This document shows, piece by piece, positions 33,701-44,413 of a stretch of DNA of 64,000 bases (the first letter of the stretch is position 1; every line of letters begins with the position of its first letter). The stretch comes from an uncultured Paludibaculum sp. (GTDB lineage: Bacteria > Acidobacteriota > Terriglobia > Bryobacterales > Bryobacteraceae). The DNA is taken from contig NZ_OY762269.1 of NCBI RefSeq assembly GCF_963665245.1, positions 1,990,501 through 2,054,500 on the forward strand, written 5' to 3'. The notes beneath the pieces are model-generated. The model did not search any database, was not told the origin of the DNA, and was given only the letters and a program-made list of their open reading frames with translations. A program made the translations under genes and the position numbers.

Positions 33701-35159
33701 CATTGAATCCGTTACGCCGACTGCCTCCGAGGCGGCCAGTTCTCGGGGCCGCATCCTAGTCATTGATGATGAGGCCGATATCCGCGAGAGCTTTGAGACG
33801 TTGCTGGAACTGGAAGGCTACACCGTCCAGACCGCGGAAAACGCCACGGAGGGGTTGAAGAAGTTCGAGTCTGGGGTCTACGACCTGGTGTTGCTGGATC
33901 TGATGATGCCCGACCGCTCCGGCCTCGAGGTGTTGGACGACATCCGCCGGCGGGACAAAGAGACACCCATCTTCCTGATTACCGCCTACGGGAGTATTGA
34001 GGTGGCGGTTGAGGCGCTGAAGTCTGGCGCCAACGACTATTTCTCGAAGCCGTGGGACAACGAAAAGCTCATCATTGAAATCGAGCGCCAGCTGGCGCGG
34101 ACCAGGCTGGAGCAGGAAAATCGCGAGCTGCGGCGGGCACTGAAGCAGCGCTATTCGTTTCCGAACATCGTGGGCAAGAGCGAGCGGATGCTGCGCGTGC
34201 TCGACCTGGTCACGCAGGTGGCGCCTTCGAAGTCGAACATCCTCATCACGGGTGAAACCGGAACCGGCAAGGAATTGATTGCCAAGGCGATCCACGCCAA
34301 TTCCCCGCGGGCCGACCAGCCGTTTGTGGGCGTCAATTCGAGCTCCATGCCGCCCGATCTGATCGAGTCGACCCTATTCGGGCACGTCAAGGGCGCCTTC
34401 ACGGGAGCCATCGCCAATCGCAAAGGGTATTTCGAGACGGCCAATCGCGGCACCATCTTTCTGGATGAGATCGGCACACTCACCCTGGACATGCAGGTGA
34501 AACTGCTGCGCGTTCTGCAGGAGCGCGAACTGATGCCCGTGGGTTCCACTGAGACCATCAAGGTGGACGTCAGGATCCTGGCCGCTACGAACGCCGATCT
34601 GGCCAAGATGGTCGAGGAAGGGCGGTTCCGGCAGGATCTGTACTACCGGTTAAACGTCATCAACCTGGCGCTGCCGCCGATGCGCGACCGTAAGGAAGAC
34701 ATCCCGATCCTGATCGAGCACTTCTTCCAGGTCTATTGCAAGGACAACGACAAGTTCATGGATGTGCAAGGGCGCTCCACGCTCTGCTTCGAGCCAGAAG
34801 CGATGCACATCCTGATGGACTACACGTGGCCGGGGAATGTTCGCGAACTGGAAAATGCGGTGGAGCGGGCCGTGGTGTTAGCCACGACCGAGACCGTCCC
34901 GGTGAGCGTTCTTCCGGACTACATCCTCCATTCGACCGGTGTGAGAATTCCACGAGAGGGCGGGGAAGCCCTGCCGGCCGACGCCTCGTTGTTCGAGATC
35001 GTGGCCGACTTTGAAGCGCGCAAGATCACCGAAGTGCTGGAAGCCGTGAATTACTCCCAAACCGATGCGGCGGCACGGCTGAAGATCCCGCTTTCGACGC
35101 TGAACCAGAAGATCAAGCGGCTGGGGATCCAGGTCAAGCGCAAGGCGTCGGGCACCTAG
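33693..35159 (+). CDS. NtrC-family sigma-54-dependent response regulator
   Basis: 488 residues. The receiver domain (about 20-135) has phospho-acceptor Asp69 (VLLDLMMPD), with Thr in FLITAYGS and Lys in YFSKPWD. The AAA+ domain (about 160-390) has Walker A TGETGTGKEL, the sigma-54-contact loop GAFTGA at 234-239, Walker B TIFLDEIGTL and the arginine-finger region. The C-terminal Fis-type helix-turn-helix is YSQTDAAARLKIPLSTLNQKIK. It overlaps the kinase gene by 8 bases. Its targets should be RpoN promoters, and the -24/-12 element upstream of the kinase makes autoregulation likely. Confidence 0.95.
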   Translation: MPDIESVTPTASEAASSRGRILVIDDEADIRESFETLLELEGYTVQTAENATEGLKKFESGVYDLVLLDLMMPDRSGLEVLDDIRRRDKETPIFLITAYGSIEVAVEALKSGANDYFSKPWDNEKLIIEIERQLARTRLEQENRELRRALKQRYSFPNIVGKSERMLRVLDLVTQVAPSKSNILITGETGTGKELIAKAIHANSPRADQPFVGVNSSSMPPDLIESTLFGHVKGAFTGAIANRKGYFETANRGTIFLDEIGTLTLDMQVKLLRVLQERELMPVGSTETIKVDVRILAATNADLAKMVEEGRFRQDLYYRLNVINLALPPMRDRKEDIPILIEHFFQVYCKDNDKFMDVQGRSTLCFEPEAMHILMDYTWPGNVRELENAVERAVVLATTETVPVSVLPDYILHSTGVRIPREGGEALPADASLFEIVADFEARKITEVLEAVNYSQTDAAARLKIPLSTLNQKIKRLGIQVKRKASGT

Positions 35160-35237
35160 GCGGAACGCTGCCGATCACGCCACGGTGGCGAGAAGATGCG
35201 GGAAGCGAAAAGGCGAACAGGCTAGACTGGTGGAGAC

Positions 35238-35537
35238 ATGTCTGAACCTCAACTCACACTCGTCGCCGAGCTGATCGCCCAGCCGGGTAAGGAAGATCAA
35301 GTCCGCCAGGAGCTTCTCTCCCTGATCGAACCGACCCGGGCGGAGCCCGGGAATGTGGACTATTTCCTGCATGAATCGGTTGAGAAGCCCGGCCACTTTC
35401 TTTTCTATGAGAACTGGATCTCTGAGCAGGCATTGGCGGAGCACGCCCAGACTCCCTATTTGCAGCGGCTGGGCACCCTCACGCCACTGATGCTTGCGGG
35501 CGAGCCGCGACTGTTCAAGCTGCGCCGCATTGCCTGA
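35238..35537 (+). CDS. Antibiotic biosynthesis monooxygenase (ABM) domain protein
   Basis: 99 residues forming a single ferredoxin-like ABM domain. Family features are the N-terminal strand LTLVAELIAQPGKEDQVRQE, the conserved EPGNVDYFLHES turn, the core FLFYENWISEQALAEHAQTP with its His, and the C-terminal LGTLTPLMLAGEPRLFKL. Relatives such as YgiN oxidise quinols as homodimers without cofactor, hence a putative quinol monooxygenase; other ABM proteins have no known activity. It follows the regulator by 78 bp and precedes a secreted protein, and may have its own promoter. Confidence 0.88.
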   Translation: MSEPQLTLVAELIAQPGKEDQVRQELLSLIEPTRAEPGNVDYFLHESVEKPGHFLFYENWISEQALAEHAQTPYLQRLGTLTPLMLAGEPRLFKLRRIA

Positions 35538-35621
35538 CACACCTGCCGTCCGGCTTAAGGTGTTTCCCCCATACCGACGCCCCCATTCTCTGCCGATGAA
35601 ATGTGGGAAATGGGAATCGTC

Positions 35622-38159
35622 ATGTGTACTCGTCTCCGCGGGTTGCTCCCGGCCGCTTTTCTGGCCGTCTTGATGGTTGCGCCGACCATGGCGCAAACCA
35701 GTGTGGATGCGGTTTCTATCCAGGTGACAACGAGCGTCAAAGGCGCCACGTTCTGGGCGGACGGGAAGGAGTACACAACCTCGGCACAACTCTTGTGGAC
35801 TGTCGGCAGCAAGCACACGCTGGAGATCCGGAATAAGAATCAGGTATTCCCGGGCGGACGTAGCCGTGTCTCCTTCCAGGGGTGGAGTGATGATACCGGG
35901 CTCTTGGAGGCGACAAGCAGTACCCAAGTCATCACGGTCGGCTCCTCGACTCGAAGCTACACCGCTACGTTTGCCCTGGAACACTACGTACAGTATTACG
36001 TTAACTACGATGAGCCGGTGAATCTATTCGACCCGACCGCGATCAACTATCCACAGATCGGAATCCCAAATCCGTACGGCTTCATTGTGTCGTCCACCCG
36101 TACTTGCATTCAGACGAGCACGTGGGAGTGGGTGTCCGCCGGATCGGCATTGACACTCACCGCCATCCCTTACCCTGGGAGGATCTTTTTGGGATGGGAC
36201 ATCTCCTCCGGCGCAACGGAGTACCTGACTTCCCTCACCATTGATGGCCCGAAGACGATTCGTGCAAAGTTCACCAGCGGGCGCCGCGTGTACATCGACT
36301 CCTACCCCGAGAAGGGGCTGAAAGTTGTGATAGACAGGACGTTTACCTACGCGCGCGGCGACAAGTGTTTCCCGGACTGGACGGCGACTTACTCGCCGGT
36401 CTCGGGCGCCGGAACTGCTGTGCCTGCGGACTATCCCTATCCGATTGAGGTTCCGCCTTCCACCTTCCCGGATTCGCCGACCGGTCCGTTCGCGTACTGC
36501 ACGCAGATTCCGTTGTGCAACGGTGAACTGGACATGGAAGTGGGCACGCCGCACATTTTCGCCGCGCCGGCTTCTCAGACCGATCGGATGGGCAATGTCT
36601 GGGTGTTTGACCACTGGGATTTCGGCAACGGGCAGACCGGCGGCCAGAATTCTGTGGTGACGATTCCGGAGGACTGGAGCACACAGACCTTCACGGCTCA
36701 CTTCGTGAAGGGGATTCGCTCTGGCTTCGTCACCGTGCCGACTGGCCTGAAACTGAAGATCGATGGACGTGACAATTGGGCGTCCTACAACTTTGAGTGG
36801 GGGCTGGGCCACAAACACACCGTTTCGGCTCCGCTCGAACAGGTGGATGCCAGTGGCCGCCAGTACCGGTTTGTAAGCTGGTCGAACGGCGGTCCGGCCG
36901 ACCAGGAGATCACGGTTGAGGAATCGGGCTCCGCGGGGTCGTTCCGCATGGTGGCCCAGTATGAGGTGCTGGGGCGGTTGAGCATTCTGAGTGAGCCAGG
37001 CGCCCTGACCTTTGACGTAAGCGGCACCGGCTGCAGCACGCCCTGCGTCCTGGACCGGCCCGCCGGAACGAACGTCACTGTTACTCCGCTGCCCGAGGTG
37101 TCCTTATCGCCGGACACCAAGGCGGTGCTGCAGGGGTGGACAGACGGCACCGGAAGCGGCCCACGCAGCTACACCTTCAGCCAGGACGCTGCGGTGATGA
37201 CCGCCAAGTATAACTATCTACAGCGGCTTACGGCGATTACGGACCCCAACGAAGGAGCCACGTGGACCTACGATCCAGTACCCACGAGTGGCAACTACTT
37301 CCCGGCCGGCGCGAGAGTCGCGGTTACGGTGGAGGCGTCGCCCGGATACAAGTTCAAACGGTTTGAGGGCGCATTGAGCGGCTCGCTGAATTACGGCTGG
37401 CTGACCATGAGTTCGCCGGCGACTGTGGTCGCACGGCTACAGAAGGTTCCCGAGTTGGCCGAGAATGCCGTGAAGAATGCCGCCGGGGATACGCCCGTAG
37501 ACGGGGTCGCGCCGGGGTCGTTGATCGCCATCACGGGCTTCAATCTGGCTACTGACTACGCGAAGGGGCCGGACAGTCCCCTGGTCTCCACTCTGGGCGG
37601 TGTTGTGGTCCAGTTGCCAGGCAGCCGGTATTTGCCGCTGGTTTCGGTGGCCGCCGACCGCATCGTCGGACAGTTGCCGTCCGATTTCGAAGAAGGGGAG
37701 TATTCGCTCACCGTCCGTTCTCCGGGGCAGCCTGCCACGTCTACCAAGTTCCAGGTGAAGGCCTATGCGCCAGGATTGTTCCGCCGCGATGATGCGACGG
37801 ACGAAGTGCCTTTGGCCGTGGCAACGCATGAAGATGGCTCTGAAGTGACGCCCGATAGTCCAGCCAAAGCAGGCGAAACGGTGTCCGTATTGGGCACGGG
37901 CTTCGGGCCGCTGGACCCGACGCCGCTGGACGGCTTTGCGGTGCCGCCGAATCCCCTGGTACCGATGAGGGATGCCGCGGAGTTGCTGGTGGGCGGTGAG
38001 GCCAGGCCCTATGTCTGGTGCGGCGCCGCCGCTGGGCGCGTGGGCTACTGGGTCATGCGGTTCAAAGTCGACCCCACGATGGGTGCGGCGCAGAATGTCA
38101 CGATCCAGGTGCGCGTCAACGGACAGGTGTCCAATTCGGTGGTAGTCCCATTCGAGTGA
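35622..38159 (+). CDS. Secreted multi-repeat protein with TIGR03437 C-terminal domain
   Basis: About 845 residues from the ATG at 35622, chosen because GGGAAT lies eight bases upstream and the product begins with a signal peptide (LLPAAFLAVLMVAPTMAQ); in-frame ATGs at 35601 and 35610 exist. The body is a series of beta-rich 'bacterial repeat' units marked by VGSKHTLEI/LGHKHTVSAP and FVSWSNGGPADQEITV/FQGWSDD patterns with FHAHF-like ends (RAKFTSG, TAHFVKG, VAQYEVLG). The last ~210 residues match the Solibacter-type TIGR03437 domain: VDGVAPGSLIAITGFNLA, ADRIVGQLPSDFEEGEYSL and VLGTGFGPLDPTP. Likely exported or surface-attached, with a role in adhesion or polymer binding unproven. Confidence 0.85.
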   Translation: MCTRLRGLLPAAFLAVLMVAPTMAQTSVDAVSIQVTTSVKGATFWADGKEYTTSAQLLWTVGSKHTLEIRNKNQVFPGGRSRVSFQGWSDDTGLLEATSSTQVITVGSSTRSYTATFALEHYVQYYVNYDEPVNLFDPTAINYPQIGIPNPYGFIVSSTRTCIQTSTWEWVSAGSALTLTAIPYPGRIFLGWDISSGATEYLTSLTIDGPKTIRAKFTSGRRVYIDSYPEKGLKVVIDRTFTYARGDKCFPDWTATYSPVSGAGTAVPADYPYPIEVPPSTFPDSPTGPFAYCTQIPLCNGELDMEVGTPHIFAAPASQTDRMGNVWVFDHWDFGNGQTGGQNSVVTIPEDWSTQTFTAHFVKGIRSGFVTVPTGLKLKIDGRDNWASYNFEWGLGHKHTVSAPLEQVDASGRQYRFVSWSNGGPADQEITVEESGSAGSFRMVAQYEVLGRLSILSEPGALTFDVSGTGCSTPCVLDRPAGTNVTVTPLPEVSLSPDTKAVLQGWTDGTGSGPRSYTFSQDAAVMTAKYNYLQRLTAITDPNEGATWTYDPVPTSGNYFPAGARVAVTVEASPGYKFKRFEGALSGSLNYGWLTMSSPATVVARLQKVPELAENAVKNAAGDTPVDGVAPGSLIAITGFNLATDYAKGPDSPLVSTLGGVVVQLPGSRYLPLVSVAADRIVGQLPSDFEEGEYSLTVRSPGQPATSTKFQVKAYAPGLFRRDDATDEVPLAVATHEDGSEVTPDSPAKAGETVSVLGTGFGPLDPTPLDGFAVPPNPLVPMRDAAELLVGGEARPYVWCGAAAGRVGYWVMRFKVDPTMGAAQNVTIQVRVNGQVSNSVVVPFE

Positions 38160-38241
38160 GTTTTACGAAACTCCAGTAACGGATTCGGCTTGACAGACGT
38201 CTGAGAGGCAGACCAAACTTGGTCCAGGGAGTTTTCCCATT

Positions 38242-39285
38242 ATGCGTCTCGCCAAATCGCTGGTAATTGCCTCAGTTGCAGCTGTTTCGCTGGCTGGCGG
38301 CGCGTTTGCGCAGAATGCCATCTCCGCAAAAGCTGGGATGATCAACGTTGCCGAGGGCGACGTCTTCCTGGTAGACGCGAAAGGTGCTGAGAAACAGGTT
38401 CAACCCAAGCCGTCGGAATTCGTCGATATCAAAGAAGGGCAGACGCTGAAGACCACGGAAGGCCGGGTCGAAGTCCTGCTCACGCCCGGGGCATTCCTGC
38501 GGATGGCGGACAACAGCTCCTTTAAGATGTTCTCCAACCGCCTCAGCGATGTGCGGGTGGACGTGCAATCGGGCGTCGTGATGGTGGAAGCCGCGGAACT
38601 GCTCGAGGACAACCACATTACGGTGCTGACCAAGGACGCCATCGTGACCTTGACCAAGGCTGGCCTCTACCGGTTCGAAGCCGAACCGGCCGGTGTCCGG
38701 GTCTACATGGGTGAAGCTGTCGTGGAGCAGAACGGACAGAAGACGACTTTGAAGGGCGGACGGGAACTGGTGGCTTCGGCCGCTGGCTGGACACCCGGCA
38801 AGTTCGATGTGAAGGAGACCGACCCTTTGTTCCGGTGGGCCAAACGGCGTTCGGGCTACATCGCCATGGCGAATGTCTCCGCCGCACGGCAGACCAGCCC
38901 GAGAAACGGCTTCCTCGGTTCCGGATCCTGGCTGTACAACCCCTATTTCGGGTTTGCGACCTTTATCCCGTACTCCGACACCCTTCGTAGCCCGTTTGGA
39001 TTCTACTACTACACGCCTAGTACGGTGATGGCTGTCTACTACCCGCCGGTGTATGGCGGTGGCGGCGGTGGACGCGGAAGTTCCGGCAACGGATTCTCAG
39101 CCAGCATGGCGGGCCACAACGCCTCCGGGTCTTCCTTCTCGGCCGCTCCCATGACGAGTTCAGCGTCCTCAATGGGTTCCAGTTCCGGCATCTCGCATGG
39201 TAGCGGCTCGGTTGCTGCTGCCGCGTCAGGTGGCGGTGGTGGCGCGAGCGTCGGCGGCGGGGCTTCCAGCGGCCGTGGACGCTAA
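38242..39285 (+). CDS. FecR-domain secreted protein with Gly/Ser-rich tail
   Basis: 347 residues with signal peptide (AKSLVIASVAAVSLAGGAFAQ). A FecR-type beta domain (about 30-185) is recognised by GQTLKTTEGRVEVLLTPGAFLRM, DNSSFKMFSN and VYMGEAVVEQNGQKTTLKGG. A Trp/Tyr/Pro-rich middle part (LYNPYFGFATFIPYSDTLRS, YYYTPSTVMAVYYPP) and a Gly/Ser/Ala-rich low-complexity tail (from about 272) follow. Unlike true FecR anti-sigma proteins it has no cytoplasmic segment or membrane span and no ECF sigma factor beside it. It is probably a structural or surface protein using the FecR fold. Closed by a hairpin terminator. Confidence 0.83.
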   Translation: MRLAKSLVIASVAAVSLAGGAFAQNAISAKAGMINVAEGDVFLVDAKGAEKQVQPKPSEFVDIKEGQTLKTTEGRVEVLLTPGAFLRMADNSSFKMFSNRLSDVRVDVQSGVVMVEAAELLEDNHITVLTKDAIVTLTKAGLYRFEAEPAGVRVYMGEAVVEQNGQKTTLKGGRELVASAAGWTPGKFDVKETDPLFRWAKRRSGYIAMANVSAARQTSPRNGFLGSGSWLYNPYFGFATFIPYSDTLRSPFGFYYYTPSTVMAVYYPPVYGGGGGGRGSSGNGFSASMAGHNASGSSFSAAPMTSSASSMGSSSGISHGSGSVAAAASGGGGGASVGGGASSGRGR

Positions 39286-39310
39286 GCGAACTCGATCTGA
39301 TTTCCAAGAG

Positions 39311-39336
39311 AATGGGCGGCCTTCGGGCCGCCCATT
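39311..39336. terminator. Hairpin terminator between convergent genes
   Basis: Perfect 11-bp stem AATGGGCGGCC pairing with GGCCGCCCATT around a TTCG tetraloop, between the stops of the FecR-like gene (plus) and the S9 peptidase (minus). The T-run is weak on either side, but the symmetric position suggests bidirectional use. Confidence 0.75.
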
Positions 39337-39365
39337 GCCGTTTCTGGGGAGCTTTCCGCCCGGAG

Positions 39366-41534
39366 CTACTTCAGACTCTCCTCGAAGAACTTCGTCTGCT
39401 TCTCCAGCATGTGTTGGCGCGCCTTGCCCATGACCCCGTGGCTCTTGCCGGAATAGATGACCGTCTCAAAGTCCTTGTTCTCTAGTTGCAGCGCGTTCAT
39501 CATCTGTAAAGCATTGCCGAAGAGCACGTTATCGTCCTCGATGTTATGCATGAGCAGGAGCTTCCCCTGCAGCTTGGCGGCAGAATGCACGGGCGAGCTG
39601 GCCTTGTAGCCGTCTTCATTCTCCTGGGGACGGCCGAGATATCGCTCCGTATAGATAGTGTCGTAGTTGCGCCAATCGGCTACAGCGGCCCCGGCGGCGC
39701 CTGCCTTGAAAACCTCGGGTGCATTCACCAGGGCGTAGAGGGTCATGTACCCGCCGTAGCTCCAGCCATAGATGCCCACGCGGTTTGGATCGGCGAATCC
39801 CAGGCCGGAGAGGTACTTCACGCCTTCCTTTTGATCCTCGAGTTCCTGCTTACCCAAACGGCGGTTGATGGGCGACTCGAACTTGTGACCGCGGCCATAG
39901 GATCCGCGATTATCCATCTGCCAGATCAGGAAGCCCTTGTGCGCCATCACCTGCTCCCAGCTCAGTCCGCTGTAGGAGTTGCGAACGGTTTGCACGTGCG
40001 GTCCGCCGTAGACGGAGATGAGCACCGGATACTTCTTTGCCGGATCGAACCCGGCGGGCTTGATCATGCGGCCGTAGAAGAGGGTGCCGTCGGTCCCTTT
40101 GAACGTGTGGATCTCGCTCTTCAGGATGTCGTACTCCTCCTCCGACCTACGGTCGGCTTCCCGCCAGACTTTCACTTCGGAACCGTCTTCCGCCCTGTTT
40201 AGCATGGCGCGCGAGGGATTCTCCAGATTGGAATAGGTGTCGAGGTAGTATTGGCAGCCAGGGCCCATGGAGATGCTGTGCGTACCTGCGCCTTTTGTCA
40301 GTTGCCGTTTGTCTTTTCCATTGAAATCAACGACATACAGTTGACGCTCCAGCGGGCTGGTCTCGCTGCTCGTGTACCAGATCTTCTTCGACTTCTCGTC
40401 GACGCAAGAGACGGCGGTTACCTCCCAGTCGCCGTGTGTGAGTTGCTTCTCGTGCCGACCCTCGGCGGAATAGAGGTAGATGTGGCGGAAGCCATCCTTC
40501 TCGGAGGACAGGACGATCCTTCCGTCGGCGAGGAATTCGAAGTCGTCGCTGAGGTTGATCCAGGCGGGGTCGGACTCCTCAATGAGGGACTGCGCCTTGC
40601 CAGTGCGAGCATCGGCGGCCAGGATCCAGAGGTGGTTCTGGGTTCGATTCAGACGATGAACGACAACGCGGTTGGAGTCAGGGGTCCAATGAGCGCGTGC
40701 CAGGAGGTAATCGCGTGTTTCTCCGAAGTCCATCCAGCGGGTCAGGCCACCCGATGCCTCGACCACCCCGACGCGGACATCCGCATTGGGAGCTCCGGCC
40801 TTGGGGTAGCGCTGCGGTTCGGCCACAGCTTCGATCTTGAGGTGGTCCGCGTGGGGGTACAGGGGTTCGCGGCTGACGTCGAACTGAAGGTAAGCAATGG
40901 ACTTGGAGTCGGGCGACCACCAGTGGGCTGTGCCCAAGTCGAGTTCTTCGGGGTAGACCCAATCCAGGGCCGCGTTCCAGCGGGTCTCCGAGCTGTCGGT
41001 GGTGAGTTGTGTCACCTTCCTGGACGCGATGTCCATGACATAGAGTTCGTGACCTCGCCGGAAACTCACTTTTGCGCCGTCGGGTGAGAGTTTGGGATCA
41101 CGCTCCTGCACTTCGGTCGCGGTCAACTGTTCGATCTTGCCTGTTTCGTCACTCCACAGGAAGAGGTCACCCTCGCCGATGAGAAGTATCCTGTGGCCGT
41201 CCGAGGACCACTGGAGGCGCGATTCAGAGACCCGGCGGTTCTCCCAGTCTATCTGTTTGGAGGCAGGCGGCTGAACCGACAGCTTGGAGAGTTCCGAGGT
41301 AGAGAACAGTTCCTTTTCCGTCTGGCTGGCGATATCAAAAAGGGCGACCTCGTCTCCGCGGCGGACGGCAAAGCGGCGGCCGTCCGGAGCCCAGATTGGA
41401 GTGCTGCCGAACTGAGCCATCATACGCGTCATGCCGGACGACAGGCTCTCCAAGGTGACGGGCTTCTTTTGCTGAGCGGGTGTGAGCTGCGTAGAGAGGG
41501 CGAGCAGGGCGGCGGTTGCCTTCCAGTGCATCAA
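39366..41534 (-). CDS. S9B-type (dipeptidyl peptidase IV-like) serine peptidase
   Basis: 722 residues with signal peptide (ending TPAQQ). The eight-bladed propeller N-terminal domain contains the DPP-IV signature DWVYPEELD, whose Glu pair binds the substrate amino terminus. The alpha/beta-hydrolase domain has nucleophile Ser592 (YGWSYGGYMT), Asp in HNIEDDNVLF and His in SGKSHGVMG. It should remove X-Pro or X-Ala dipeptides from peptides in the periplasm. It lies 3 bp after the HtrA-like gene on the same strand, forming a two-protease operon. Confidence 0.93.
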   Translation of the reverse strand: MMHWKATAALLALSTQLTPAQQKKPVTLESLSSGMTRMMAQFGSTPIWAPDGRRFAVRRGDEVALFDIASQTEKELFSTSELSKLSVQPPASKQIDWENRRVSESRLQWSSDGHRILLIGEGDLFLWSDETGKIEQLTATEVQERDPKLSPDGAKVSFRRGHELYVMDIASRKVTQLTTDSSETRWNAALDWVYPEELDLGTAHWWSPDSKSIAYLQFDVSREPLYPHADHLKIEAVAEPQRYPKAGAPNADVRVGVVEASGGLTRWMDFGETRDYLLARAHWTPDSNRVVVHRLNRTQNHLWILAADARTGKAQSLIEESDPAWINLSDDFEFLADGRIVLSSEKDGFRHIYLYSAEGRHEKQLTHGDWEVTAVSCVDEKSKKIWYTSSETSPLERQLYVVDFNGKDKRQLTKGAGTHSISMGPGCQYYLDTYSNLENPSRAMLNRAEDGSEVKVWREADRRSEEEYDILKSEIHTFKGTDGTLFYGRMIKPAGFDPAKKYPVLISVYGGPHVQTVRNSYSGLSWEQVMAHKGFLIWQMDNRGSYGRGHKFESPINRRLGKQELEDQKEGVKYLSGLGFADPNRVGIYGWSYGGYMTLYALVNAPEVFKAGAAGAAVADWRNYDTIYTERYLGRPQENEDGYKASSPVHSAAKLQGKLLLMHNIEDDNVLFGNALQMMNALQLENKDFETVIYSGKSHGVMGKARQHMLEKQTKFFEESLK

Positions 41535-41537
41535 TTA

Positions 41538-42902
<1,365 letters not shown>

Positions 42903-42928
42903 TGGACCTAGCATGGCACAATCAGGGA

Positions 42929-43375
42929 ATGGCGATTCGTGAGGGCCGGATTCTGGCGCTGGATGTGGGCCGCAAGCGGATTGGCTTGGCCGTAAGTGAT
43001 TCCATGGGGCTGGCACAAGGATTAGATACCCTTCAGCGTAAAACGATGCGGGAAGACATTGTGCGGCTGCGACAGATCGCCACGGAGCGGAAGGCGTCGC
43101 TGTTTCTGGTCGGCTTGCCGTTGAACATGCGGGGCGATGAGGGCGAGATGGCGGAGTTCGTGCGGACTTTCGCCGTGAAACTGGAGGCGGACACGGGGAT
43201 TCCGGTTCGTCTCCAGGACGAACGGCTGACCTCCGTGGAGGCCGAATCGCGGCTGCAGGAACGAGGGTTGAGCCTGGAACGGATGTTGAAAGAGAAGCGC
43301 AAGGGCGTCGTGGACCGCCTGGCGGCCATGATTCTGCTGGAGGATTATCTGCGTACAGAGGATGGCTGGGAGTAA
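42929..43375 (+). CDS. ruvX: RuvX/YqgF-family RNase H-fold nuclease
   Basis: About 149 residues from the ATG at 42929; a TTG at 42902 is also in frame but would overlap the divergent HtrA start. The RNase H-like fold is seen as ILALDVGRKRIGLAVSDS (first catalytic Asp), LFLVGLPLNMRGDEGEMAEF (G-L-P motif) and LQDERLTSVEAES, with a last acidic residue in DRLAAMILLEDYL. The family takes part in 16S rRNA 5' maturation and was earlier predicted to be a Holliday junction resolvase. It directly abuts mltG (stop TAA followed at once by ATG), a common pairing in bacteria. Confidence 0.92.
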   Translation: MAIREGRILALDVGRKRIGLAVSDSMGLAQGLDTLQRKTMREDIVRLRQIATERKASLFLVGLPLNMRGDEGEMAEFVRTFAVKLEADTGIPVRLQDERLTSVEAESRLQERGLSLERMLKEKRKGVVDRLAAMILLEDYLRTEDGWE

Positions 43376-44413
43376 ATGCGCCGATTGAAAAAGTTGGTCT
43401 TCTGGTTCATTGTGCTGGGCCTCGCGGCTGCGCTGGGCGGCTGCTACTACTTTGTGCGGGTGGACCAGTACCAGGGCTTTGAGGAACCCGTGTTCGTGGA
43501 GATTCCCCGAGGCACGTCCAGCCTGAAGATCGGGGCGCTGTTGGCGGACGCAGGTGTGATCCGGCAACCGTTGCTGTTCCCGATGAGCCGGGCGCTGCGG
43601 CCGAAGGCCAAGCCGCAGGCCGGCGAGTATGAGTTTACCGCCGCGGCGACCCCTGAAGAGGTTTTCAATCGGATCGCCCGCGGCGATATCTACATGGTGG
43701 AGATTCGTGTGCCGGAGGGGAGCAACGTCTTCGACATTGCGCGGTTGGTGCAGCAGGCGGGCTTTGGCACGGCAGAGGAGTTTCTAAAGGTGGCGCTGCC
43801 GGAGGAGGGGTTCCTGTTTCCCTCGACCTACCGATTCAAGCGGAAGACCACGGTGGATGCCGTGTGCCGAGCCATGAGGGCGCAGTTTGACAAGGTCTGG
43901 ACGGAGCTGAAGACGCCGGCCGCGTCCCAGCGGGAAACTACGATTCTGGCCTCGCTCGTTGAGACCGAGGCGGTTCTAGACGGGGAGCGCGGCAGGATCG
44001 CCGGCGTCTACCGGAACCGTCTGGCGAAGGGGATCCGGCTGGAATGTGATCCCACGGTGGCATATGCCGCGATGCTGGACCGGAGGTGGCGGGGGACGAT
44101 CTACAAGAGCGATCTGGCGAGCAAGAACAGCTACAATACCTATCAACATTCCGGGCTCCCGCCGGGGCCGGTAGCCAATCCGGGCCTGGCGTCCTTGAAA
44201 GCTGCTCTACACCCGGAAGAGACGGACGAACTGTACTTCGTGGCCAAGGCCGATCATAGCGGCGGTCACGTATTCAGCAAAGATCTGGCCGGCCACCAGA
44301 AAGCCGTGGCCGCATACCGCAATGGCGAGCAGAGACCAGGCAAAGCTGAGGGTCAGCAAAAAGCAGCGGGCGAAGGCGTGGCTACAAGACCGAAGGGCCG
44401 GACGCATCGATGA
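43376..44413 (+). CDS. mltG: Endolytic murein transglycosylase MltG
   Basis: 345 residues. A single N-terminal span (about 5-28, LVFWFIVLGLAAALGGCYYF) anchors a periplasmic LysM-like part (VEIPRGTSSLKIGALLADAG) and the YceG catalytic domain. The catalytic Glu is in ILASLVETEAVLDGERGRIA, followed by VYRNRLAKGIRLECDPTVAY and the conserved SYNTYQHSGLPPGPVANPG. It cleaves nascent glycan strands to set their length. The C-terminal Lys/Gly-rich tail is encoded within the overlap with the next gene (92 bases). Confidence 0.94.
   Translation: MRRLKKLVFWFIVLGLAAALGGCYYFVRVDQYQGFEEPVFVEIPRGTSSLKIGALLADAGVIRQPLLFPMSRALRPKAKPQAGEYEFTAAATPEEVFNRIARGDIYMVEIRVPEGSNVFDIARLVQQAGFGTAEEFLKVALPEEGFLFPSTYRFKRKTTVDAVCRAMRAQFDKVWTELKTPAASQRETTILASLVETEAVLDGERGRIAGVYRNRLAKGIRLECDPTVAYAAMLDRRWRGTIYKSDLASKNSYNTYQHSGLPPGPVANPGLASLKAALHPEETDELYFVAKADHSGGHVFSKDLAGHQKAVAAYRNGEQRPGKAEGQQKAAGEGVATRPKGRTHR

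Noticed and set aside
38190..38225. TTGACA near 38190 as a promoter of the FecR-like gene
   Set aside because: No acceptable -10 hexamer follows at 15-19 bp.
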